Shown here in pieces: positions 22,590 to 44,322 of a DNA stretch of 64,000 nt (its first letter is position 1; each line of letters opens with the position of its first letter). Origin of the DNA: Plecoglossus altivelis (lineage: Eukaryota > Chordata > Actinopteri > Osmeriformes > Plecoglossidae). The translations under genes were made by a program, and so were the position numbers. The notes under the pieces are model-generated. The model worked only from the letters and a program-made list of their open reading frames with translations. It was not told the DNA's origin and did not search any database. The stretch spans positions 3,658,124 to 3,722,123 of the forward strand of contig BROE01000005.1 in the NCBI GenBank assembly GCA_036571765.1, given 5' to 3'.

Positions 22590-23840
22590 GTGAAGATGTG
22601 GGGAGGACAGGGGAGGGTGGGGGAGGAAACAGGGGGAGGATGGGGGGGACAGGGGGTAGGTGGGGGAGACAGGAGAGGACAGGGGGAGGGTGAGGGGGAC
22701 AGGGGGGGGGAGGGTGGGGATGACAAGGGGGGACGGAGAGTGAGGGAGAGGGGGCTGTTATGAGGGGCAAGAGGGATGACCCTCATGAGCTTATGCAAAC
22801 AGCCCTCTGTTAAGGGAGGCAGGGGAAGGTGAGGCAGGGGAGGAGGGGCAGGGGGAGGAGGCAGGCGAAGGGGAGAGGGCGAAGGGAGGCAGGGCGAAGG
22901 GAGGGCAGGGGGGAGGGAGGCAGGGAGGGGGAGGGGAGGGAGGCAATGGAGGAGACAGCCTTCAGCAAGGTCTTTTACACTAAGAAACACAGCTGCTCAG
23001 AGTGCTTGGAACGTCAGGGAACTTGTGGACATGTAATGTGTGTACCGTGGTGTGTGTGCGTGTGTGTGTGTGTTGGGTGTGGCCTGTGTGTGTGTGTGTG
23101 GTGTCCTGGTGTGTAAAATGTGGTGGTTTTAACTTGTGTTTCTGTCTGTTCTGGCAGCGGATAACAGATATATTTCTTCATGTGACAAAGTGAAATAGTG
23201 TTGGTATGTTGATCCGTCCGTGTCCGGAGGCAGGGGGAGGGGAGGAGGGAGGCAAGGGGAGGGAGGAGGTGAGGCAGGGGGAGGGAGGCAGGGCGAAGGG
23301 AGGCAGGGCGAAGGCAGGGAGTGGGGTGGGAGGGAGGAGGAGGCATGGAGGGAGGAGGGGGCAGGGGGGGGCAGGGGAAGGGAGGGAGGACAAGGAGAAA
23401 GAGAGAAGGCTAAGGAGGAGGAGGCAATAGGGGAGAGGGAGAAAGGGAGGGAGGACAAGAAGGGGGAGCAGGGCGAAGAGGAGGCAGAGGGGAAGAGGAG
23501 AGAAAAGAAAGAAAAGAGAAGAAGAGGGGAGGAGAGGAAGAGAAAGAAAAGAGAGAGGAGCCTTACAGCAAGGTAACTTTATACACCTAAAGAAAACACA
23601 GCTGCTTCAGAAGTAGTTGGAAACGTCAGGGAACTTGTGGACATGTATGCTTGTCCGTGTGTGTGTGTGTGTGCCTGTGTGTGTGTGTGTGTGTGTGTGT
23701 CTGTGTGTGCGCCTGTGTGTGTGACTGTGTGTAAAATGTGTTTTACTTGTGTTCTGTCTGTTCTCAGTGGATAACAGATATATTTCTGCATGTGACAAAG
23801 TGAAATAGTGTTGGTATGTTGATCTGTCCGTGTCCTCAGG
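22590..23840. repeat. G/A-rich arrays with a tandemly duplicated ~0.6 kb segment
   Basis: Polypurine GGGGGAGGA arrays (22590-22950 and 23225-23560) are each followed by the same unique module: GGAACTTGTGGACATGTA, a GT tract, then GGATAACAGATATATTTCT and GTGACAAAGTGAAATAGTG. The modules are at 22960-23225 and 23565-23840. The second copy carries extra bases against the first (AAGAAAACACAG for AAGAAACACAG). Confidence 0.75.
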
Positions 23841-24319
23841 AGAGAGGAGGTCTGGTTTCATGGTGTACCGGGGAACGATCCAGTGTTGGAACATCATAGC
23901 ACTTTGCTGTCGGACTGGAACACGGAGAACTATGATCTCTGGACACTCAGGTTTAAACTCGTTGGCCCTAGAACAATCTGATCACCATAACCTAAACCTG
24001 TTTCTTTCAACAGCATGGCAACAAGAATATCTCAAATAGTTTTACCCAACTGAAACCTCCTGAGGGTGGATGAGTTAAAGAGTTTTCATTGACTGTTCAA
24101 GGCCAATACTCAGACAGGAAGTGAAGCCCTCCAAGCAGGAAGTTACAAACAGGAAGTGGGAACCGGTTCGATACGCACCTTCTTTGGAATCCTGAGCCAA
24201 TCTCTGACCTGGAGTCTTTAGGTGTGTCCCGACACTGACACTAAGCATTGAGAAAGATGCATGTTAGCAGTATGCTGGGAGCTGCAAATAGATGCTGGAG
24301 GTGAAACGTGACTCCCTGG

Positions 24320-24560
24320 ATAGAGGAGAGGAGAGGGAAGGAGAGGAGAGGAGAGGGAAGGAGAGGGAAGGAGAGGAGAGGGAAGTAGAGAAGAGGGAAG
24401 GAGAGGAGAGGGAAGGAGAGGACAAGGAAGGAGAGGACAAGGAAGGAGAGGAGAGGAGAGGGAAGTAGAGAAGAGGGAAGGAGAGGAGAAGGAAGGAGAG
24501 GAGAAGGAAGGAGAGGAGAGGGAACGAGGGGAGAGGAGAGGAGTGGAGAGGAGAAAGAAC
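24320..24560. repeat. GA-rich array
   Basis: GAGAGGAGAGGGAAGGA units on the plus strand. Confidence 0.9.
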
Positions 24561-26150
24561 AGTATTTGAGGAGGAGAGGGGACTGTTTACCTGACCCTTC
24601 TCTTAGTGAGAATAAGTATCAAAACTGCAGGCGATTGAGCTCCTGCGAGCATGATCATGATCATATCCCACTGGTAACATCTCCAAAGCCTAAAGATGAA
24701 CTGTTAATAATAGTTAATATTCATATTAACTCGTTAATATGTGGTTATGAGGTTGGATCCCTATGGTCATAAAAACTGAAAGTACAGACTACCAGAGTGG
24801 CTAAGAGTGATTTTAATAATAAGTATAGGCCATAGCTGTCTACCTAACTTAAACATCGTTATTGGTAATTAGTTTGACACCACTCACTTCAAAATGAAGC
24901 CATAGAATCACGCAGTACCACTCTGGCCTACTGCCAGAGGGCAACTAATTATGCTAGGTAGCTTTCTGCAGGATCCTATCGCATGGTCGAAGCAAGAGAA
25001 TTCTCTAGAATCAGTAGCAGCAAATCTCCCCTGTACGAGGAAATACAGACGTGTAGCCAGCATTTGTGAAAACACCAAGCAAAGCACAGGGTTCGTTGGA
25101 TTTCACGGGCTCATTTCAATGAACCCTGATGAGAGGACCGAGACGGGAGAACGAGTCTGACTAACGCCACGAACAAGATCAGCCCGCTGAACAATCACAC
25201 GCTCAAATCAAAAGTGCAATCCTCCAAATGACTGTCACCTCAACGCGGAGTCTTATTTTGAAGGTTGGTTTCTGTTCAAAGGCCCAATCCGATGCTTTTG
25301 GCTGAGGACTTGTAGGTCCACTTGTGTGAGAGCGACGCGGCACGCCACGACCCATAGAAGGCTTTGAGCGCAGATTTAGAAAAAATGACAGGCCACATGC
25401 TTTGGCATGGGCTTGCGTGAATTAGCAGCATGGTATTACGGAAGCCAAAAACCTCGTTTATAAAGCTTATCTTTAAAAGGTGGGTGTGAGCAGCTGTGAG
25501 GGTGTACAAGATGGGGGTGTGTGAGGGGAGGTAGGTGGCAGTGTGAGGCGGAGGGGGGTTTCTCGGAGTGTGAGTGGTGGAAGGGGAGGAGGGGTCGAGG
25601 CGGAGTGTGGAGGGTGCGAGGGGGTGGTGTTCGTTTCAAGGGGGAGTGGTATCATGGAGGTGGGAGGGGTTTGTAGACTCATGCTTCCATTGAAACCCAA
25701 GCTGGTTTAGATATGTGGAGACAGTTGTGGAGGAGGAGGCGTGGCTGTTCTCCCTTTGTGGGCACGCGCTCGGGTTGAAGTGTGAGGGGTAGCAGGGTTA
25801 GCTGGGGTCTGAGCGGGTATGGGCGTAAGATGGAGGGGTTAGGGCCTAAGTGTGGTAGGACAAGGGGTAGGGTTCGAAGGGGTGGGTCGTGGATACGGAG
25901 CGTAGGGCTGGCAGGGGATAGGTGTAGGGGTCGAGGGGTGGGCATTGAGGTAGGGGGGCAGGTGTGTTGTGGGGTGTAGGGTTGAGCATCAGGAGGGGTG
26001 GAGGGTGGGGCGTGAGGGGTGGGTGAGAAGGCAGTGTGTGCGATGGGGTGGAAGGGGGTGGAGGGGGGGTGGTCTATGTTTAGGAACCCCGTGGCAAGAC
26101 TTTCCTTGGCTGTCTTCCAGCTCTGCCAGCTCGGGTGATTGAATTGCATC
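24561..26150. other. intergenic single-copy and G-rich DNA
   Basis: 24561-25490 is unrecognised AT-balanced DNA. 25500-26080 is irregular G-rich sequence (GGGGTGGAGGG-like) without genes. Confidence 0.5.
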
Positions 26151-26154
26151 GACT

Positions 26155-26311
26155 CAGCTGTCAGTCTGTCTGTCCAGATAGCATGTCTGTCTGTCCAGAT
26201 AGCCTGTCTGTCTGTCCAGTCAGCCTGTCTATCTGTCTGTCTGTCCAGATAGCCTGTCAGTCTGTCTGTCCAGATAGCCTGTCTGTCTGTCCAAGTAGAT
26301 GTCTGTCTGAC

Positions 26312-26355
<44 letters not shown>

Positions 26356-26365
26356 CAAGTAGATA
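26155..26365. repeat. CTGT tetranucleotide array
   Basis: GTCTGTCTGTCCAGATAGCC units passing into pure (TGTC)n. Confidence 0.9.
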
Positions 26366-26594
26366 TCTGTCTGTTTGTCTCTCCCCTAAACCTGCTCCAA
26401 AGGCTGGTGTGTCTGTTGCATTTGTGTTTTTTGTATGATATTTATATCACATTAAAACACCTTATATTTTATCTGGGCTTTTTCATCAGTTAAGGTGATG
26501 CCATTCTGGTAAACATTTGAATCTTAAAATACAAAATGTTTACGATTGAAAGCTAAGTGTAATTTCTACACACCACATACATAAACCTAACGTG

Positions 26595-27060
26595 TACACA
26601 CACACACACACCTTCTCCCCCTCTCTCTCCCACACACACACACACACACACACACCTTCTCCCCCTCTCTCTCCCACACACACACCTTCTCCCCCTCTCT
26701 CTCCCACACACACACCTTCTCCCTCTCTCTCTCCCACACACACACCGCTCCAGTCCAGGCTGGAGAGACAGCTGTCTAGTGTCTGCCAAAACAGCCGCAC
26801 ACACACATTGATCCCATTCTCTGTGTTTAACACTTGCTTCACTCAAACGCCTCTGTCTTAAGCCTCAACACCGACAGAGATCTGTAGCTCTCACACACAC
26901 ACACACACACACACGTACACACACATACACACACACATGTACACACACGCATATACACACACACACACACGTACACACACGCATACACACACACACGTAC
27001 ACACACACACCCTCCTTCTCCCCCTCTCTCTCCCACACACACACACACAAACACACGTTG
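26595..27060. repeat. CA arrays with CTTCTCCCCCTCTCTCTCC units
   Basis: Two arrays (26595-26745 and 26890-27055) share the same CCTTCTCCCCCTCTCTCTCC unit, which is therefore a compound repeat family. Confidence 0.88.
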
Positions 27061-27659
27061 TGTAGCATCCATGAGCTAGCCCGAACAGCTAATTAGTCTC
27101 TTTCCCCTTGTTAGGATCAGGATGACAGCAGTTTAACCCAGATTAACGATGTTAAGGAGATGATTTGATCTAATAATGTTAATGACCTGGTGGATTAATG
27201 AGTATAAAACCGGATGTGTTGACGGTTATTTTCACTTCCACACATCGAGGGAAGAATGGCCGTATTCCGTTTCATTGGGCGGTCTGAATTTAGAAAGGGG
27301 GTCGTGAGTTTGAGGCACGACGGTGTAAAAGTCGCCCGTGGTCGTGTAGAGGAGCTGACCTTTGACCTTTAGGGGCAAACGAGGCCTAGCAACTTGGCTG
27401 GTGTGTCCTTACATGGTCGAGGTGGTTTGCATGGCAGCTGAATCGTCAATCATCCTGCTCGTATAACTGTCCTGCCATCCACACACGTGTGTATACACAC
27501 ACACACACACACATATGTACGCACACAAACAGTTGCTTGTTTGAATACCGTGTCTTGCTTGACTGCTAACCTGAAGGCTATCCCTTCTACCGTGGTGAGC
27601 GGTGCTTTGGGAAGCCATGGATCTGGAGAGATGGAAATGTGACTGTGTCGAGCCACCGT

Positions 27660-27875
27660 AGTGTTCTGCACTCACGCATAAGCGTTAGCATTGGAATTAG
27701 CACTATCATTAGCGCTAGCGTTAGCATTGGAACTAGCACTATCATTAGCGTTAGCATTGGAACTAGCACTATCATTAGCACTAGCGTTAGTATTGGAACT
27801 AGCACTATCATTAGCACTAGCATTAGCATTGGAACTAGCACTGTCATTAGCACTAGCGCTAGCATTGGCAGGCAC
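27660..27875. repeat. ~30-base minisatellite of ATTAGC/ACTAGC words
   Basis: About seven units of TTAGCATTGGAACTAGCACT, rich in GCTAGC palindromes. Both strands give false open frames. Confidence 0.88.
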
Positions 27876-28079
27876 AGTTGACAGGCTTTGCATCGTTATG
27901 TGATTACTGCCTGGGTTTCTGAACGCATCTCTTTCATGCATACAGACTCCGATCAAATAAACACAGCTTACAACTTCATCACCTGCTGCATCACAGGCAC
28001 AAGCATCACAGGCACAAGCATCACAGGCACAAGCATCATAGGATCATAGAGGCGACAGAAGAAAACTACACATCTCTCC

Positions 28080-28223
28080 TCGATTTCTCTCCCCTCCCTT
28101 ACATTCACTCTTTCCCCTCTTTTTTCTCTCACCCCCTTTCCCTCATCTCTCCTTTCATCTCTTTCCCTCTCTCTCACCCATTCCCACTTTCTCTCTCTCT
28201 GTCACCCATTCCCACTTTCTCTT

Positions 28224-28281
<58 letters not shown>

Positions 28282-28330
28282 ATTCCCACTTATAGTCTCT
28301 CTCTCTCTCTTCCTCTGCCCCTTTCTCCTT
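28080..28330. repeat. CT-rich tract
   Basis: (CT)n with CACCCATTCCCACTTT units. Confidence 0.9.
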
Positions 28331-28339
28331 CACCATTTT

Positions 28340-30480
28340 CCCTCTGTTCTAGCCTGCAGTCAGTCTGTCAGTTCTGCAGTCTCACCTAAGCTGTTAAACC
28401 CCTCCTAATGTAAGTGATGTTGATGTTAATGTAAATCCCATCTGTTTATGCTGCTATGGAACCCTTCCCCTCTAATCTCCATGGCGGGAGGCACGCGGGG
28501 GGAGAAAGGGAGCTCGCTAGTAGGGTAATTAATCAGTAACGGGAAAAAGCCTGTTTCATTTTATTTTCCTAGGCTGTATGCAATCCCAATTACCACAAGC
28601 ACGCGCTTCTTGATAAGATTCAAGCGATGATGGCTGATTAATTATTGTAAAATACGTACGAAAATAAGTACTTATTTTAAATAAACGGGTGCGAATGAAA
28701 CACAATTTTAGGATGTTTATCCAATTCAACTGACGGTTTGTTTTATACTTGATTTTACTTGTGTAAAAGATTGTAAATATACTGTAGTTTTTTTTCTCTC
28801 GTACGAACGTAAGTACGAACATCCTTCACTCCAGTAGAAGGACGGATCCTCATATTTAAAACGCTCTGGTAAATGTTGAGGCGCTAACTATAATTTTTCA
28901 CTCGAGTTCTAGAAAAGTATTGTCTCTGATTTATAAAAAGTAAGTACCAAGTACCAACTGTTATTCACTAGGCCCTGCGGGGTACTTTTGTGTTAGTGTC
29001 ACTCTACTCTAAACCGGACATCTGGACATCGTATCTTTTTAATAATTCAGGTATCTAAGTCTCACGTATTCGCAGTGGGATTCAAGTTTGTCTACATTTT
29101 CACGCGCTCTTACGCAACACCTCGCATTTTTCACGCTGCCGCTCAGACAACCTAAACCTTCAAGGAAATGATACCAGAAGACTGTCAAATTCACGTCATT
29201 ATGAACAAGAACAAATCCGGAGTAGATTATAATGTCAATAAAACACAACTACAGTTTGAAATAGTACATTATTCATAAGACGAGCGTTTTTAATGATATT
29301 GTTTTGTTTGTCTTGACTGTCTCGGTGAGTCTGTCCGCTCCTCTACGGTTGAAGTCGCGCGGCAGTTCAGAGGCACGGCAGATAGATGGCCTTATCCTCG
29401 AGACTACATCCCGGTGCCGCGGTGCATGGTGGGTATGAGATCAGGTAAACGCAAACGGTACACAACCGGTCTGAGCTGTTATAACAGGTGAACGGTGTCT
29501 AGGTTCAACGTTATAGTGCCTAGAAGAAGCCGTTATCTCGGTCGCGTGATAACCGAATAGATGAGTCGATGTTCTGATGTGAAGATGTCCGAGCAACTTT
29601 AATGGGACCACGAACTGAGAACCGGACACACGCGAATCAAATACGTCGAAACCACGCCAGGAGACGGGACTTAGCAGCAGGTGGGCTATAAATAACTTTT
29701 GTTGATGTACTGAAACTGCGAAGCGGTTGGCTATTATTTACCTATCCAATTTAGGTTGTTTCTTCCTTTGGCCGAAGCGATGCGAGTTGGCAGCAAAGAC
29801 TCCAGCTCGACTTCAGCAGGAAGATATGTTGACTTGAATGTAACTGAAGACGTTTGGATCACCGGTGTCTGCTTTCTAAACATTTCAATCATTAGGAAAC
29901 ATTATTTGTGGGAACGTTGTACTGGCATGCGGGTTTACACACAATAAATAATAGTGAAAAGTATTGGGGTTTTGACATCTCGTCAACATTTATAAACTTC
30001 ACCTGTCCGGTTACACCGCCTTCATCATCAGCCCTTTAACCGGACCGCGCGGCTGATGCTACGCGTTCCGTACCTGGTCCAGTCGGTACATACTGTCTAC
30101 ACTTAGAGACTTTTATAGAAGGCTATTAAGCATATATTAGTGATTAAACAAACCCGTATGAAACGGTTTAGACTTTTATTAATTCACAATGTGTTCACAA
30201 GTCTGAAAAGTAACGTCTGAAATATCCTACACCATAAATGCAGAGTTATATGCGCCCGCTGCTAGGCAACAGACCAGCGCTTGGAGTCTGCGCAGAGCAA
30301 AGCAGGGTCTGTTTCAAAGGCAGCTACAGGTGAACGACCCCAATCGCAGAAATGGCAAAAGTACACACATCCGTTACTCAAGTAGAATTACAGATGCTCA
30401 TGTTTAAAAACACTCTGGTAAAAACGCTAACGACTCTTTTCCCACTCAAGTTAATGTAAAGTCTGGGCTCCCGCACTTCA
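28340..30480. other. single-copy DNA upstream of klc3, candidate promoter region
   Basis: No coding exon was recognised. The stretch is free of tandem repeats, unlike most of the window. It holds a homeodomain-site-rich patch (GGGTAATTAATCAG at about 28523 and GCTGATTAATTATTG at about 28633) and a TATAAATAA at 29687-29695 on the plus strand. A 5' non-coding klc3 exon may lie here but cannot be placed. Confidence 0.4.
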
Positions 30481-30659
30481 GTAAAACGTAGCTAGTATTA
30501 CACATGTTGGTGTGTATTACACGTGTTGGTGTGTATGACACATGGTGTGCACTACACTTGTTGGTGGTGAAAAGGAGTTTCCTCGTGAAAGTGGACTTCA
30601 ACAGGGTCAGACAGGAGGGGCTGTTATTGACCAGTGACTTTAGTTTGACTTCTGTTGCC

Positions 30660-30955
30660 CTCTCATCTGACCTCTCCACTCCTCTCTTCTCCGCTCTTCT
30701 CCTCTCTCCTCTCCATTCCTCTCTTCTCCTCCCCACTCCTCTCTTCTCCTCTCTCATCTCCACTCCTCTCTTCTCTCTCATCTCCACTCCTCTCTTCTCC
30801 TCTCTCCACTCCATTCCTCTCTGATCCTCTCCACTCCTCTCTTCTCCTCTCTCCTCTCCACTCCTCTCTTCTCCTCTCCTCTCCATTCCTCTCTTCTCCT
30901 CTCTCCAATCCATTCCTCTCTTCTCCTCCCCACTCCTCTCTTCTCTCTCCCACCC
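30660..30955. repeat. CT-rich array before klc3 first coding exon
   Basis: Units of about 30 bases, CCACTCCTCTCTTCTCCTCT, ending in the exon's acceptor CCCCCAG. Confidence 0.9.
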
Positions 30956-30986
30956 TCCCCCCAGGGTGGAACCTAAAGCAGGAGTC

Positions 30987-41346
<10,360 letters not shown>

Positions 41347-41381
<35 letters not shown>

Positions 41382-42830
41382 ACAGACACACAGACACACA
41401 CTCACTCACACACACACACTCACACACACACACACTCACTCACACACATAGACACACACTCTCTCACACACACACACACAGACACACACAAACACACACA
41501 CAGACACATACACACACACACACGAAGACACATGCTCTCTCACACCCACACGCTCACACACACACAGACAGACATGCCCTCAAACACATTTACTGAGCAT
41601 ACAGTTGGTCTACTCTACATGCACCTGCAGGTCTACAGTCAAATATCAGATAGAAATATACTATTACAGTACAGAAATGCCTCTCTGTGGATATGGGCAT
41701 TCTACTCGTGGTATTCACAGTTTGAAATATTTTGATATCAATTTTGGGAGCAAAGACAATCTGAATGAACTGGAGAACCTTTTTGAAAATTGTACTTTGT
41801 CACTTTGCGTGTTTTCGAAGCTTGGTACATTCCCGTTGTATCTGCAAATGTTTTTCTCTTGAAGGCTGTCGACAGTGTTCCCTACAGATGGGATTGTTGA
41901 TGCTTTTGTTGTGTGCTCTAGTTGTAAGATTTCCCAGCAATTAAGGGTATCACAATTCTCCCAAATGTTGGACGATGTTTGACTATGTGTTAATGTGTTA
42001 AGATGTTGGTTAAGTAACGTATTTTATTTGATACCTCAGTTCACTGACGTTAACTGGCTCAAATTTTGATTAGAGTATTTTATGCACTATTTTATATATT
42101 TATACATATTATTTATATATGAATAGATCAAAATCATTAGATCAATAGATCATTAGCATTTATAATTTTATTAACAATTTGAAGCCCCAACCAAAATTGT
42201 TCTTGTCGGAAAACAGGATAATCTGTTCGGATGAATTTTCCTCCCAACGGAAATTTTTGTTTTGTTTTAGAAGAGCCACAGAAGTGTAGCTAAATCTATC
42301 TAAAACTCTCACGGAAGACGAGCGAAAAACCAAGGAAACTTCGAGAAGAATCCTTGCGTTAACTCCATATCCTCTTCGCTATGACAAACACTACTGAACG
42401 TCTTTACCGTTTTATCGCCATTTCAGGGAATGTATCTTGTTACGTTGCATCAAAGATGTGAACATGATGTGAACAACACTGGTGTCTTCGATGTTGTCTC
42501 ATGTCTAAGATGAAACTGGATGGTTGGGATATTCAGGCTAGACGGCCGCAGTAGCTAGCTACCGTGTTAGCATACTAGCATCGGTGTGCTAAGCTAGCCT
42601 ACCGTGTTCAGCAATACTAGCAATCAGTGCGCTGAGCGCTACCGTGTTTAGCATAGTGCTAGCCATCGTGTGGCTATCTGAGATAGGCCACACAACACTG
42701 TTCATACAGATCTAAGCTTCTACACAGAGAATCACGTCTCTACAGATGCTTCAGTCCTGAGAATTACATTTTAGTATTTTATATGATCTTGAAACTACTG
42801 CAGATATTGAAATAAAGTATTTAAAGTCAG
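41347..42830 (+). other. klc3: klc3 3' UTR
   Basis: A CA array (41347-41570), then AT-rich single-copy DNA. AATAAA at 42811-42816 is the likely poly(A) signal. Around 42540-42670 lies a short irregular repeat of GCTAGC/CCGTGTTAGCAT words. Confidence 0.65.
42811..42816 (+). promoter_or_regulatory. klc3: klc3 poly(A) signal AATAAA
   Basis: Canonical hexamer 1.46 kb past the klc3 stop and followed within about 25 bases by GTGTCCC. Confidence 0.65.
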
Positions 42831-42969
42831 TTTGACCACTGTGTCCCTGCCTGCCTGATGTTGTCCATAGAGACTAAATCTCTTGAGTCAATAACGACAA
42901 GTAGTCCAAACAAGTATGGTACAAAATGTCAACATTTATCAATGTAATATCCAAACAAATATAAACACA

Positions 42970-42975
42970 TTTATT
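42970..42975 (-). promoter_or_regulatory. ercc2: ercc2 poly(A) signal AATAAA
   Basis: TTTATT on the plus strand, 472 bases past the ercc2 stop. With the klc3 signal at 42811, the two convergent mRNAs end about 150 bases apart. Confidence 0.65.
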
Positions 42976-43189
42976 TTCCATAAAAAAGAGGTTTTCTATT
43001 TACAGTTACAGTGGCACAGGACAGGTGACTTTAGCCAACAGCAAGATCAACAGCAAACGTATTCATGATTGATGACATCACGTCGTGACATCATCGCAGG
43101 TTCGTGACATCATCTCGGAGGTGACATCTCAGACTCGCTACATGATTACGGCGGCATCTTGGTCTGCTGGCATCGTCACGAGTTGATGA

Positions 43190-43446
43190 GGTCATCAGGG
43201 TGACGTCTCGAGCTGATGAGGTCATCAAGTGAGACGTCTCAGGCGGATGAGGTCATCAAGTGAGATGTCTCAGGTTGATGAAGTCATCATGGTGGCGTCT
43301 CAGACTGATGAGGTCATCAAGTGAGATGTCTCAGGTTGATGAAGTCATCATGGTGGCGTCTCAGACTGATGAGGTCATCAAGTGAGACGTCTCAGGTTGA
43401 TGAAGTCATCATGGTGGCGTCTCAGACTGATGAGATCATCACGGTG
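43190..43446. repeat. 61-base repeat in the ercc2 3' UTR, starting at the stop codon
   Basis: Units of two similar halves, GATGAAGTCATCATGGTGGC and GATGAGGTCATCAAGTGAGA, recurring at 61-base spacing (for example 43301, 43362, 43423). On the ercc2 strand the array begins within a few bases of the TGA. Confidence 0.9.
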
Positions 43447-43539
43447 TCAGGCCTGGTGAGCTATCTGAGCGATCTTCTTCAGCATCTCCTCAGACTGCAG
43501 CTGCTCCAGGGTCAGCAGAGACAGACCCAACTGGTCCTC
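43447..43539 (-). CDS. ercc2: ercc2 last exon with stop
   Basis: EDQLGLSLLTLEQLQSEEML KKIAQIAHQA, TGA at 43449-43447. Acceptor CTCCAG. The intron above is a GGAATGATGGGAGGAGGAGA array (43540-43790). Confidence 0.96.
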   Translation of the reverse strand, partial: EDQLGLSLLTLEQLQSEEMLKKIAQIAHQA

Positions 43540-44289
43540 CTGGAGGAGGAGAGGAGAAGAATGATGGGAGGAGAAGAATGATGGGAGGAGAAGAATGATG
43601 GGAGGAGGAGAGGAATGATGGGAGGAGGAGAGGAGAAGAAATCTACGATGGGAGGACGAGGAATGATTGGAGAGGAGAGGTGATTGGGAGAGGAGGAGAG
43701 GATATGAGGAGGAGGAGAGGAATGATGGGAGGAGAGGAGAAGAATGATGGGAGGAGGAGAGGAATGATGGGAGGAGAGGAGAAAAGGGTTTGAATATGTA
43801 TCTTGTGTAGTTTTGTTTTTTTTTTTTTATTTGTTTATTTCTCATTATGCTATAATGCGTATCTTGTACTTCTCCGGCGCGCGGGCGGCTTTGTAACAAA
43901 GGGTGAACAACCAAGGCCGACTGTGGTTGTGAGTGTGTATGTGTGTGTGTGTGTGGTAACAGCAGCAGTGTACCTGTCTGAAGGGCTGAGCCATCTGACG
44001 CAGGAAGTGTTTGGACAGCTGGACAGTCTCGTCTATGGTCAAGTTCAGGCTGCCGTCTGTCAGGTGCTCCTGAATCCACCGAGGCAGCTTCCCCCGCTTG
44101 TCTGCCCGCGCGTAGCGCTGGGGGAGAGAGACACGGAGCAAGGGGGGAGACACGGAGCGGGGGGAGATGGAGCAGGGGGAGGGAGAGAACGGGGGGAGAG
44201 ACGGAGCAGAGGGGGAGAGACGGAGCAGGGGGAGGGAGAGAACACGTTAGAACTCAAATCTCAGTCTTATGATTGCTTATGGAGCTTTC

Positions 44290-44322
<33 letters not shown>

